From contig NC_066315.1 of NCBI RefSeq assembly GCF_022539315.1, positions 48,713,174 to 48,777,173 of the forward strand: a stretch of DNA of 64,000 nt, in the 5' to 3' direction. Shown here one piece after another: positions 12,114 through 24,626 of this stretch. Under the pieces are notes generated by a model. The model saw nothing but the letters and a program-made list of their open reading frames with translations. It was not told the origin of the DNA and did not search any database. The position numbers and the translations under genes are program-made. The DNA is from Serinus canaria (Eukaryota > Chordata > Aves > Passeriformes > Fringillidae). Every line of letters starts with the position of its first letter. Position 1 is the first letter of the stretch.

Positions 12114-15100
12114 TTTTTAAGTGTGAATGAGGAAGACAGGAGTGAGAATGCCAGTTATTCTCAGGACTCCAAGTCCAGATGTTATGACAGATGTCTGAAG
12201 AATCACTGTTGTTAAAATTTCAACAGATTTATCTGAAAGCAAGTTTTTGAAAAATTTGCTCTGAAAAGAGAGGGGATAAAGAATGAAAGAAACAAGAAGA
12301 AAACACCAAAATGCCTAAACAGAAAGACTGAGAATTTTTCAGCTAAATGGTTTCTTTGTGATTCACTGATTCACAGAAATGAAACTTTTCACAGCAGACT
12401 GTTTCTAATCATTTCTCAGGCAGAGGCCCACGGGCACAGTGCAGACCTCCTGAGCTGACAAGAGAAAAACTCATTGCACACAACTTAGTATTGCAGGCTG
12501 AAATATTACTTAAGTTCAGCTCATGTGCTCTGGGCTTATATTTCTTATTAAATACTCTCACCAGCAGACTACACAGCAGGAATTTTGCCACTGTCTTTTC
12601 TTACAGGGTCTATATGTGTGCACAGACACACATAGACAGGAAAACCATGAGAATATCTGATATTTTCCTTGGGTGGCATAGGAATTCTCTTCTTAAATTC
12701 CAAACTTCAGAGGCTGAGGCAACCATTTGCTAACCTGCTTTACTAAAAAGTTAAATAAAAATTATAATAATATCTATTAAATGCTAAACACCTATTAGCT
12801 TCTTCCAGATAAGTGGTCTGGAAACACATCTAAATTATAGATGGCTAGTGCAAATGTATTAATTCAATAGCAGCAATATGAACATCCTTGTAAATCAGAG
12901 CTGATCAGGTGCCAAGTGAGCTTGAAGATATTTTACAGCTTTCACCTTTGCTTTGCTCAAGTTAGTGTGAAAAAGAGAACTCATATCCTTGACCTTATGA
13001 AGCAGATTTCATCCATAAATATGAAGATTTATAAGCAGAGAAAATAATCTTCACTAAGATGAATTTGCTACTGATTGTATAAAAAATTCATCATATGGGT
13101 ATTTCCTCAAGGGTGAAATATATTTTTAAACAGCGTGCATCAAAGAAAAACACTTGTAGATCTTCCCGTTCGGCATGGAATCTTGGGCTTCTATAGCCAA
13201 ATGGAAAAAATATATCAGTGTGAAAAGAGTTGAAGAACTATATGTATTTAAACAGACTTCTCACCCATACATCCAAAAGCTTATAAGACGTAAGAGTCAT
13301 ATTTTCGTGACATTTTATAAGTGTATCTATTGAGAAAAAGCAACATATTTCTTATTTGGTTTTACATTTCTAGAAAAAAACAAAAAAAAATCTCTGAATT
13401 TTCAGAAGCTTGAATGAGATCAACATCCTAACACTGAACACAGAACTAGGCTCACAGAAAAAAAAAATTAACCTGATTGTCTATTTTGCATCATGTCTCC
13501 TTTGCATCTTTGGGAAGCTCAGAGTTGTTTTTTCATCCCACTCAATGACAAAAGGAGGTATCACATAGTGATTTAAGATATTTAATCTAAGCGTAACAAC
13601 TTATCTGTTATTTGTAATATTGCTAATGAGTTGCTTGTAAGGGAGTGGAAAAATATCTTTACAATTAGAGGCTTGACTTCAACTTATCTTTCATCTGTAA
13701 TATGTTGTAGGTCTGAACTGAAATTAATGGCATTATGGGTAGAATTTGGATAAAAGAAAGTTGAGGTGAAATGTAGCCAGATTGTTAGTAGGAAGGGAAA
13801 TACAGCAGCAGCAGAACAATTCAGTTCTCAGTAAGTCATTTTAATGCTCACTTTGACAAAAACAGAAGTCCTGGGATGTTGTAAGGTGACTGAAACTGAA
13901 TAATGAGAAAATTAGCTTAAGCCCATACAGCATCTGGAAAGAAAAGGTAATTCTTTGTCCACATTACAAATCCAACCATGTGGAGAGAAGCCTAAATACA
14001 AACAGATGTATGTCCTGGCAGAACACCATTAGCCATCATATTCTTCTTCAGAAAAGACTGAGGACACTTAGATGACTGTCTTCATGTCTGAAAGAAAAGT
14101 CAGAAAGAATTAATATCCCTAAATGCTTTAATTTTCTTTTGCTGTTTCTAGAGCTAGCTGAAAATTTCCAGGTCAGGCCTCACAAATACTTGAGTCCTGA
14201 AATCATACTTTGTTCCTTTCTTCTCTTTTAGTCATTGCTTATGAACATTCACACTTGTAATTTTTTGTTTGCACATATGTTTAGAGAACATCTGTTCTTT
14301 GTTCCCATCTGGTTGAGATTATCTATGTATCTATGCATGAAGAAGGCAACTGCTTATCTGCTAGTGTCACTTATTTTTATCTAATTTTATAAGCCAGAGG
14401 GAGTAGGGATGGAATAAACAAGGAGGAGAACCTCTGCCTTGCATAATTGCTGAAATGCATGACTTTCACATAACTCATATCCTCAGCAAGTAAATATCAA
14501 GGCACTTCAGTGACGGAGGCCAGTATCATTATCATCAACTTGGAAACAGAAAAAAAAGACAAAGAAAAGATACCTGACTTGGCGGAGGTCTCCAGATCAG
14601 TGGAGGATCTTAACATAAGTGCCAGTTCTCCTGCATCCTAGCTCATGTCTCTCTCCTTTGCTGCACACCATCTTCTTGTAATAAGGGCGTGAAACAATTT
14701 TTTTTCATATAAATAGTTAGAAACAAGTAGAAAAAATAAGAAGGGGTTATTCACAGTGGGATAAATTATATTGGATATCCTTGGGGCAATAAATACTTTT
14801 ATCAGTACAACCTAAGTAGATGAGTTCTTTTGAATGATGATTTATAAAGAAATTTGGACATCAATCAACATACAGAACCCTGCACCTGTTACATCTCTTT
14901 TTTCCATCACTGAAGATGGCATTATTTCCTACAGGTTTAGTGTTTCAAAAAGACAGAATTTGGCTTCAATAATATATTCTTTAAAACTGTGCAAGTTCTC
15001 ACAGATGCCCATCATAAGTGAGCTACAATATACTTGGTAATAACATTTATTGGCTACAAGTCATGTCTGTGATTACCTCTCCTGTCAGGCATAGTGTAAG

Positions 15101-15951
15101 AATATGTTTAGCTACAGATTTGATGTAGGCAGCCAGGCTTCTATAACCAAGCGGGTTTTTAGTTCTGAAACCCTATTTTTCAAACTGTCTTGTATTGTAC
15201 AGCAGAGGCAATTGTGGCAGAATGAAAGTTCCTGCTTTTTATCCCCATTTCTATTTACCTATCTGCAAAACAATCTAAATTTTCACTGCAATTCTCCTTG
15301 ACATTTCCCTTATCTATTTTCCTTTCTCATTAGTCTGCCTCATGAGAAAATATGGGTACAGAATACTAAATCAACTTTATGGTCAACACATCTGGTGCCT
15401 ATTGACAGACAGATTGTCCCAACATGAAAGTCTTGGGCTTGAGGGTTTTTTTTACCAGAAACATAAGAACATGCTCTTCTTGAACTGGAATATATTCAAG
15501 AAAAACCCTTGCAAATAAAAGACTGTTATTCATGTAAAGGAAGCAGGTGGCATCATTATAAGGAAGCAATGCAAGCATACAAATGAGAGGAGAAAGATGT
15601 GTTTTCTTTCCTTTGTCTGAAGATTTGGCTGGTTCATTTGGTTTACCTTTTTGATTATATATATGAAGAAGTTTTCAATAAGAGGCAGCCCAGGAGGAAC
15701 TGCTCTATGTCCAAGAACTTACAATTTTTATTTTAATCTTGACAAGGCAGAATACAGTATTGCCAGAGGTCAAGACCAAGCATCAAGATTTGTGATTTCA
15801 TTTCCTAGGGACTGATTCCGTTGATCATTGTATTCAGAAGGATAGGATTCTGATCTCAGCTGCAGGTCACAGGCATTTCCATGATACAGATAAACAAAAT
15901 ATTAAATTGACTGTATTTACACAATGACCCACCTGGGCAGAGACGTTCAGC
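12114..15951. other. Gene-free AT-rich unique sequence
   Basis: No gene recognised. Open frames are at most 80 codons. The stretch 14340-14530 has many AT-rich transcription-factor-like words (TTTTTATCTAATTTTAT, GCATAATTGC) and might be regulatory, but nothing decisive is visible. Confidence 0.6.
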
Positions 15952-16046
15952 TCCTCATTTGTCATCTGCAGAACAGAAACCGTATGACTTCTCTGTAGTC
16001 ACACAGAAAGTAAGAAGTAAAGGATAGGACAGATCTTTCCCTACTG
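15952..16046 (-). repeat. Possible ancient MIR-like SINE fragment
   Basis: The segment holds, in the right order and spacing, decayed versions of the 'cagatgaggaaac', 'gtgacttgcc', 'gtcacacag' and 'ggcagagc' words of ancient amniote tRNA-derived SINEs. Visible here are GTATGACTT, AGTCACACAGAAAGT and AGGATAGGACAG. The orientation is the reverse of the usual MIR consensus. The match is short and diverged, and remembered rather than searched, so the family is uncertain. Confidence 0.33.
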
Positions 16047-16563
16047 TAGATACTCAGCCAACCCTTGGCTTTGACAAAAGCATAATTTCTCTTCAGCCAA
16101 AGATTCAACCAAAATTGGTGGCACACATCAAATATGGCTGCTGCTTCTCCACTGCTGGCAGTTTTCTGCAAGTGCAGTGTGATGTGGTGGACCCCTTTCC
16201 AAAGTTCCTGCTATCCACCAGCAAAAAGTATTTTTGCATTATAGGCCCTTAGGTTTTCACAATTCTTCTGCAAATAGGATGTAATGGGAGAATCCAGACA
16301 GCAACAATAAAATTATTGAAAAAATGAGAAGGGAAAAGAAGGCAGAGCAACTTAGTGTTTCTAATACTCTAGAATGTTTTTCTGTAGCATCAGTGAGTCT
16401 GAATGTTTAGTTAACTCTCTCCAAAAACTTACAAATACCAACATGGCACGAGATACAAGTAAGTGAATATGAATATTCTAACTAGATTCTGCTCTTCTCC
16501 CACTGGACCTATTGGTAAAGGTCCAATGCAATTATTATAACTCTATGGAAAATCCACACAAAA

Positions 16564-17170
16564 GCACAAAATGGCTGAGGTTGGAAGGAAACTCTCAAGG
16601 TCACCTTGTCCAACACCTGGCCATAGCAGGATCCCCTAGAATTTGGTGGCTCCAAATTTGACCAAGTGGCTCCATCTGACCAAGTCAGGTAGCTTTTTGA
16701 ATATGAGATGGAGTTACCCTCAGAGTAAAAATATGTATTCTAATGTTCAGAGGCACCTGCCTGTGTTTCAGTGCGTGTCCGTCACCTCTGGTGCTGTCAT
16801 TGGTACCACTGGCAAGCGCCTGGCTCCATCCCTTGTGCATCCTCCCACACATTAATGAGGCCCCCATGAGACTTCTCCAGGCTGCAGAGACCCATCTCTC
16901 TCAGTCTGTCCTCACAGGAAACATCTTTGTGACCATTTGCTGGACCTCAATGCATCCATCTCTCTCTTGTACTAGGGAGTCCAAATCTGGACACAGCTTT
17001 CCAGGAGTGACCTCACCAGGGCTGAATAAAGGGGAAGGATCATCTCCTCTAACCTGCTGGCAACACTCCAACACTCCTAAGCAGCCCCAGACACCATTTC
17101 CCTTATTTTTTGTGATGCAACTTTTCTGGCTCATATTTAATTTGGTGTCTTCTGGGATCCCCAACAGTAA
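16564..17170 (-). mobile_element. CR1 LINE 3' fragment, 5'-truncated
   Basis: The reverse complement ends in the typical CR1 3' region. On the plus strand it reads ATGGCTGAGGTTGGAAGG at its left edge, then the familiar CR1 antisense words CTGGCTCCATCC, CTTCTCCAGGCTG, TTTGCTGGAC, CACCAGGGCTGAA and TGCTGGCAACACTCC, in the correct order. CR1 is the dominant non-LTR retrotransposon of birds and is usually 5'-truncated, as here (about 600 bp of a multi-kilobase element). Frames are broken by stops and indels, so the copy is dead. A 148-codon plus-strand frame across it is an antisense shadow. Confidence 0.95.
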
Positions 17171-18477
17171 ATCTAGGCTTCAAATCTAACCTTAGTAGAA
17201 AATCTACACTCTAATATAATCAGCATTTCAGAAACAAATATTGACTTAATTTGCCTGCCATCATCCAAAATTCAGATATCCATTTATTTTAATAAGTTTA
17301 AAGACTCTAGAAAAATATTTATTATGCTACGTATTCTTTGTTCCACAAAAATACTAATTTGTCAAGATTCAAAGATGAAAAATATTACCTTCAGTTTATT
17401 TTGACAGGACACAGATGAAATAGTTTAATTTCAGTATTATTGTACAATTTTCTGATTCAAGACCAGAAACATACTCAGTCATTGTCTGCAACTCTCTAAA
17501 AAGAGTCTTTTTTACTAGACTGCTAAGACAATTTGTTGCTTTGCCCAAGAAGTGGACAAAAGTTTCTGATCCTAAGACTTGCCTTCCATGATTTTAATCT
17601 GGCTGTGAAATTCCAATGTCCACACTTCTCCTTTCCCACCCACGAAGTGAAACCCTCAGTCCCTTCACCTCTTGTTCCCATGATGCTATTGATACCATTT
17701 CACGGCCTTGGTTCACTTCCAAATCTGACACAAAATACTGGGAAGCACTCAAAGAGTTCAGAAGCCAAGCTGTAGTTATCTGACATCTCAGCAGCCTCTT
17801 TCTCACTTTAAAATCCATCTTTGGTTGGATGTAGTTGTGCAAGCAGTGATCACAGCCTTCTTTCAGTGTTTACTGCTGGCTGTCAACTCACAGTGGAGCC
17901 AGACTGAGAAACAGAAGAATTCCAGAGAAGTATGTTGGAAGAATGTAAAACAGAAGTAGAGAAGAAAACATGCATCTTATTATTAAATACATTCTTTTAA
18001 ACGAAAGTCAAACACATCCAAAAATCACCTGCCTTTTTCATTTCCTACAAAGAGTACACCAAAGTTCAAAGGCTTTTTTAGAAAACAAATACAAAGCTAC
18101 CTACAGATACATTATGATTTAAATGTGACAGATCTACTGGAGCTGATAAGAGTGTCATTTCATACATCACCCTGACTGGGACTGGAAGGGGGTTTTGGGT
18201 GACTTCCCAATACTATGTGTGTCTTCTTCAACACTGATGAGATTAGGTAATGCTAGCAACTTGGAGGAGATGCTCAGCACTTTGCAGACTTTGAGACTTT
18301 GTGGACACTGATAAGCCAGTGTCTAAAAAATACATTCCTCAGCGTGATTTGTATAGGTGTTCTCAGAACATGTCAGAGCTGTACAGAATCTCAGCACTCT
18401 GAGTTAATGCAGTTGTTCAGATCACAGAAATGGCTCTGGGTTTAGCATACAAGTGGGTGTGTTCTAGCAGCACAAGA
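17171..18477. other. Gene-free unique sequence
   Basis: No gene, repeat family or RNA recognised. Open frames are at most 82 codons, with no motif. Confidence 0.65.
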
Positions 18478-18640
18478 GTGGAAAAGAGAAGAATAAGGAG
18501 AGGATGAGGTTAAGGAAGACAAGGAAAAAGGAGAAGAAAGAGAAAGAAGAGTGAAAGAATATTTTCATTGGCTCAAATAGAAAATATGCAGAAGATGCAA
18601 AGAAGAAGAATATAAAGAGAAAGAAATATAATCGTATGAT
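18478..18640. repeat. Purine-rich (GA) low-complexity tract
   Basis: The plus strand is almost entirely A and G from about 18478 to 18560 (GGAAAAAGGAGAAGAAAGAG-type sequence), and less strictly so to 18640. Such polypurine/polypyrimidine tracts can form triplex DNA, which is general knowledge and not shown here. The Phe/Ser/Leu-rich minus-strand frame is its translation. Confidence 0.85.
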
Positions 18641-18986
18641 GACAGCTTTGTAAGACCATGAATATATACCAACAACAACACTGCAAGCTAACATGTTTCT
18701 TTTTTAAGCCAAATCTTGCAAATCATACTAAGGCAAAAAAGTATATTACCTTAAATACTGAGTAGGATTTTCAGATTTCACCATTTCCTAGAAGAATTTA
18801 TAATTATTATTCTCTTCTGTTTTCATTGACACTGAAATTCCATATGAAATCCTAGTTTCATTGACATTATTGTCAAAACTCTTTTTTACTCTAATGGACT
18901 CAGCATTTCTTCATCATTAGGTATTACTACATGCATTAAGTAGCTTATATATCAATATATTATATATATTATATATATTATAGATA

Positions 18987-19012
18987 ATAAGTTATACAGA
19001 TGTATAACTTAT
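18987..19012. repeat. Perfect hairpin, 11-bp stem, 4-nt loop
   Basis: Left arm ATAAGTTATAC, loop AGAT, right arm GTATAACTTAT. The arms are exact. It adjoins an AT dinucleotide patch, so part of the pairing could be compositional, but GTTATAC/GTATAAC is not simple repeat. Confidence 0.8.
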
Positions 19013-20158
19013 GACACTGGAGACATATTTTCAGTGGTCACAGTAAAAGAGCACAGGGTCAAAGAAAACACAAGACTTTTTTATCTCTTATAATTATCCT
19101 ATTAACAAAACTATACCATATTTTCATGTACACTTTTGAGATGGTGCAGGTTCTGCTGCCCAGAAGAAGTCAACCTAACCACTTATAGTGGACAGTTTCT
19201 AATGTGAATTTGTTCTCTAAATCAACTTGCTGAGTAAGCTTATCTTGAAGAGAAAGGAGAGAGATGAGAGAGAGGGAGAAACACAGAGTCAGGAATTAAT
19301 ATCTGCTGCTGTCCTGAGGGATAGGTCTCTTAAAGCCTCTATGATGTTCAGGCCCCCACTGTGGAGGCAGACACAAATTTGCTCTGCCCAAGCAACTCCA
19401 AGTTTCTGACTGTAGATATTTATGAAGCAGAAGCACATAGCTACCTCCAGCCTTGCAAGCACCAAATTTACATCTAAACATAAAATAGCTCCTAATCCAC
19501 TTGTAACACAGGTGGAGCATGCTTATGTCTGCCTGCAAAAGGCATTGCAAACATAGTCCTCTCTCTGTCTTCTGTCACTCATCACTGATCTGGTTTATTT
19601 GCAGTGGTAGATCTTCTCAGAGCAACATTCTCTTACTTCAGATCTTGTTTGAATCCCTCAGTTCAGCAGAGCACCAGCAAGAGTTCTCCACTCTTTGCTC
19701 TAGTGAAAGAAGTTTTAATTTGATGTGTTTGAATAAGCCTGCACTGCAAAGCTGCATGCAGCAGGTAATTCCCTCTCCATTAGCAGATTTAATTCCCAGT
19801 TTCCAGGGAGTGGCAATTGAGGGTGAAAGCCACAGCAGGTAGGAAGAAGGAGTGCTGTGAATATGAACTGTGTGGGGGCACAGATTTTCTTGCTCTCAGT
19901 ACAACACAACACCATATTTTCTAGAAGCAGATCCAAATGGCAAAGCACAGTGATGTCTCTGGTGACTCTACTGGAGACAGGAGATCCCCAAGAACATTTC
20001 AGTAGAGCTCCATTGATTTCAATACGCCACAGAAAGACCTGAAGAAGTTCACCCACTGAGAAACTAATAATGGAGAGGGCTTCTTTTTACTCCACTTCCT
20101 ATTCTACCTGTTCTTAAGTTACTTACATACAGATAAGAATGTGTGCATAAAAGTGAGA

Positions 20159-20203
20159 GAGAAAAAAAGTGGGATTTGGAGGAGAAAAAAAAGTGGGGTT
20201 GGA
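20159..20203. repeat. Near-tandem 22-bp A/G-rich duplication
   Basis: Copy 1 at 20159-20180 and copy 2 at 20182-20203 share the plan GAGA, A-run, GTGGG, TTGGA, with an extra A and one substitution. Local slippage duplication. Confidence 0.7.
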
Positions 20204-21669
20204 AGTAAGGAAGGAGCTAGCAAATGAAATCTTTCCCTAATTATGTCATACTTCTAATGATCTGCAAAGCAGGGTTGGAAAGAACAAGAAAGAGAATAAG
20301 GAGCTTAGAGTAATGAACTAATTCATTGTTTAGACTGTTTTCTATTCTTCAGCACAGAAAAAGAAATCAAGATTAAAAACAAAAATGAAAGTTATTAGAA
20401 TAATTAAGACATAATTATGATGATGTACTGATTTGGCTTTGTTCTAATTATGAAAAAAGAAGCCAAATGGATCCTGCTTCATAAAGTTGTATTATTTCAA
20501 AACCAATAAAGTTCCTATTTTTCAAAGTAAAAGCTTTTGAAGTGTGCAATTAAATACCTTTTGAAAAATACAGGAGTATTGTACTCAAACTGAAGAGATC
20601 AGCAAAAAATATATATTTTATATCATGCTAAGAAATTATGAAAGTCTGCTCATTTTGGACTGCTCTATGCAAGGCATTGCATGGTAAGGGACACCTCACT
20701 TTCCTCACATAGCCCCTACAAGAAAGTGCTCTCCTAAGTGTTTCTGGTGCAAAACTGGAAACATGGCATGCATCTGAATTTCCCAAAGCTAAAAAACACT
20801 GCTCCCGAAGGGCTGACATTTCCAGTGTGTGATCATGGAAAGCCTCTACTCTGGATGACTTCTGCCAGTGCAGCTCCTCCAGTGTAAGAAGTGAGAAGTG
20901 TGAGGCTCCAGCCCACCTCAGCACAATCACTCTGAACAATGCAGCAGGAGATCTGTTTAGCTGCTTCCTGCTAAAGGAGCAGAAGGGCAAAATAGTGACG
21001 GCCCCAGCTGACTTGGGAACCGCAGACTGCTTCTCCTCACAAGTGCCCTGTGGGGGGCAAAGCTGTCAGGGACTACAGGTGGAGATTCAAGCAGGAGCTG
21101 ATCCTGACAGAGAAACCGCTCACGTGCAGCCTTGGACAGTTTTAAACCTGTTAGTAAATCTGAGGGAGGTTACCCATGGGCCTTATAGTGATTTGACAGC
21201 ATGTACAATATGCATAATGTATGTGACTAGCACAGAGACAGGGAGGATGCACTAAACAAATGAGTGCTGTAGGGGAAAATATATGCATCAGTTTGACTCA
21301 TCGAAATTAAAAACACGCTGGAGCCACCGCTGAACACACAATATACTGAGCTCCCTCAGCAGCAGCTCAGAGATGCATGATCTAGGGCAACAGCTAGTGC
21401 AGCTAATTCTCTGAAATACAAAGTGACCAAACTTGTGAGGATAAAAATACTGTGGTACTGTGGTCAGCCTGGCTAGCACAACTCAAAGAGAGAAGTAATA
21501 TTATCAGATGAGGTTGATGTCTGCTAATGCAGTGATCAGCCCCACAAAAGTTCTATACTGGTTGTCTGGAATACACAGGATTTTGTTTATTACATCTGGT
21601 TACATTATTTCTTTTAATATCTTTTAATTTTTGTTGTTGTTTTGGCTATGTTACTTATAGTGGTATGTA

Positions 21670-21748
<79 letters not shown>
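21670..21748. repeat. (ATT)n microsatellite, about 26 units
   Basis: Uninterrupted period-3 ATT repeat of about 79 bases. Read in one minus frame it gives a long run of Ile. The length and purity make it very probably polymorphic. Confidence 0.98.
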
Positions 21749-22311
21749 TCAACTACTATAACATTACTATTATAATTATCATTAGGATTATCATATACCT
21801 CTATAGCCCCTGCAAATACTGAAGCTGATAAAATGCCTACTTTCAGAAACACTTTTAGAAAAAGTTGTTCATCTTGATCATTGGTAAGTTTTGGCCTTTT
21901 AGTCTTTCTTAAATGAAACTTACAATATGGAAATTTTTTTCTCAGTAATCATGATTGTTGGATATTTCATTTCATCAACAGACTACTCAATTGCCTAGGC
22001 TGCATTTTCCAGCACTGTGTCAAATTTGACTTGATGTGAGGATTTCAAGGAAATGGGGAAGAAGGACTTGAAAGGAATGAGCTAAGGACACCAGCCGAAT
22101 GGTGTATGATACAGTGAGCCAAGATTTCAGATGATGTAAATAGTCAATGTTTTGCCAAAACTAGCAGACCTGTACTAGAGAGTAACAGAATATCTTACTA
22201 GACAGAAAGAGTATTTAAGGGGAACTTTGATTTTCCAAATAATCTATCCTAGTTAACTTGTTTTGGGGATTTGAAACCTGAGAGAAGTATTTGAGAGACT
22301 TCAGAAGCAGG

Positions 22312-22327
22312 AAAAAAAAAAACCAAA

Positions 22328-22366
<39 letters not shown>
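22312..22366. repeat. Poly-A tract with A38 core
   Basis: An A-rich run broken only by CC at 22323-22324 and C at 22328, followed by 38 uninterrupted A residues at 22329-22366. No retroelement body is recognisable immediately upstream, so the origin is unknown. Confidence 0.95.
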
Positions 22367-22371
<5 letters not shown>

Positions 22372-24580
22372 AAATAGATGCTCTATCATGCGAGTTTATT
22401 ATTGTTAGTAGACTTGGTACATATTAAAAGTTGTTCCATAATGCAGTCATTTTCATTTCAGCTATTCCTCTGCACTCTTCAGTTATTAAAGTTTAATGCA
22501 CAGAAATCCTCAGGGACTTTCACATTTATTAACAAAGCATTTTATGTGCTAACAGAAAATCCCAAAATTAGGAGAAATCATTTACAAGCAGACAACAGCT
22601 GTAACAGCATTAAAACTTTAATTGGCACCCCCTAAATGATCATTGGGTATTTCAGTCATCCTCTTAAGGATGTGATAATCTTTATGATATTCAGAAAGAG
22701 AACAATTTATAAGGATAGGGCTGCACATTAGCAAAGATTGAGTGTGTATGCAGATGCAAATATATATCTGTTCAAAACAAATGGTACCCTGAGAAGACAC
22801 TATGTGTGAGTCAGGAACCTGAATTCGGCCATTTATCCCTGATTTTATACAAGCCATTTCTCTAATTTGCTTCAATACCCATTTCTTGCCAGTACATCTT
22901 TAAAATTCTTCAGAACCAGGGTCAATTGTCACTATTCCTCCCATTAGACAGAACTTTCCACTACCTTGATGATGCAATTAATGCAATTAATGGGTATGAT
23001 TTGTTAGCACACAAGAATACAAGAAGATGATTACTTGAGTGCTGTGCAAGAGCGAAAGATGATTTTTGCTGAATATCTTGCACTTGGAATCTGTACCAAA
23101 ACAAATAAATCAACTGACAATGCATCCAACTCTTCTATTGTGAAAACAAATATTTGAACAATTAGGTTAGTGACTGAGAGACAGAGAACTTCATTGATGA
23201 AACTATTAGTGGTCTGGCTCAATGGCACATTTGGAAAAAAAAAAATTAACAGGTTAATTGGTAGAGTAAATGATGTCTGTATTTCAACATCCATTTATCT
23301 AAAACCTGTACATGAAAACAGTACAGGAATGAAACTGAAAACTCATGTGCTTCTCCTCAGGGATTTTTTTCCATCTGTGAACAACATTGTTACAAAGTTT
23401 TCTCTGTTTCCTTCATTCCCAAGCACCCTAAATAAAACAGTAAATGAGAATTCCAAAGACGATCAAAAGCAGTATTTAAAAAAATGCCTTGGGATGGGTT
23501 TTCATCTCATAAGCAGCTGCTTAAGTGTTTTGTTGATCTAGAGTCTTAGAGGAAGGTTTTCTCCAGTGGTAGGAAATACAAAATGGTTTCACAACTTAGC
23601 CACACTAACAAAATACATCAAATGTTTTCTTCACAGCATAATTAAAAGATACTTCCTAATGCTCCTGAAGGTTTGACTTTGAAAATTATGTGGCAAACAG
23701 AAGGCTAAACAATAATTATTATTAGAATAGCAACTCAACTATTTAAAGCTGTTTCAATTAACTTTAAATTTAAGCATGAAAAAAAGGCAATGATTAAACT
23801 AAGATTTCAAATTGTTGATTCTAACTTTAAAAAAAAAAGGTAATAAAGCGTAAACAGAGGTAAGAAAAACATATTTGTAAAGACTTGTCCTTATCTTGTT
23901 TTCATGGGCAACCCTCTTATTAACTTTTGTGGTGTTATTTCATTGTTGTATGTTAGAGCTAGTTTCAGGCTTCTGGTCAAAGAAAATACCCAGTTTATCC
24001 TGCAAAGCATAAATGCTAAAGGACTGAATTTGGACAAATATAGAGCTAATTTAGCTCTAAGCAAGATGAACACTGAGGAACTTTTGACTCCACAGAGTGA
24101 TTGTAACAGGCTTCCACGTATCTTTTGAGAGCCTATTCTGAATACAGGAAAATCCTTCCTAAATTCTAGTCATCCCTTTTTAACCTGTACACAGTGGCAC
24201 AATACACTCTCAGGTCAGTTTTTCCAACATGCATCAATTTTTTAAAATAAAATATCTGGATTACGAAAACTGTTCCTTGTAATAATCTTAAATAAGTTAA
24301 GGAATTCATGTACACCTTGATGCAAAAGGAGATCTTTCACTCAAAGAACACAGTTACAAATGACTGACACCTCTTCTTCTGCATTGTTAAGGAGATGCTG
24401 CAGTGAAATTTGTATTTGGTGTCACTCTCACAGCTACTACTCGTCTGTGCTTATCAACTGCAAAACAAGTCCATCATGAATTGCTCAGAGGAAAAAGCTG
24501 ACAAGAAAGGAAAAGGTATATCAAAACATGAGTGACAATCCTATTGGCTTAGCCTCAATCACTCTTAACACACTTTATTT

Positions 24581-24626
24581 TGTGTATACATATATGTGTG
24601 TGTGTACATATATATATATATATATG
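24581..24626. repeat. Compound TG/TA dinucleotide repeat
   Basis: Short alternating purine-pyrimidine patch: TGTGTATACATATATG, then (TG)n, then a (TA)n run, ending before GCCTGG. Simple sequence, likely variable. Confidence 0.85.

Larger units (their letters stand above)
18641..21669. other. Gene-free region with simple repeats
   Basis: No gene recognised. The longest frames are 120 codons (20628-20990, minus), 113 (19715-20056, minus) and 107 (19519-19842, plus), overlapping or opposed and without motifs. The block contains an AT dinucleotide patch (18947-18990) leading into the hairpin at 18987-19012, GA-rich sequence at 19248-19284, a 12-bp palindrome GCTGCATGCAGC at 19751-19762 and a 22-bp near-tandem duplication at 20159-20203. 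Confidence 0.6.

Noticed and set aside
16743..17189. 148-codon plus-strand frame
   Set aside because: It is the antisense of a CR1 copy, not a gene.
21655..21852. Minus-strand frame with a long isoleucine run
   Set aside because: Translation of the (ATT)n microsatellite.
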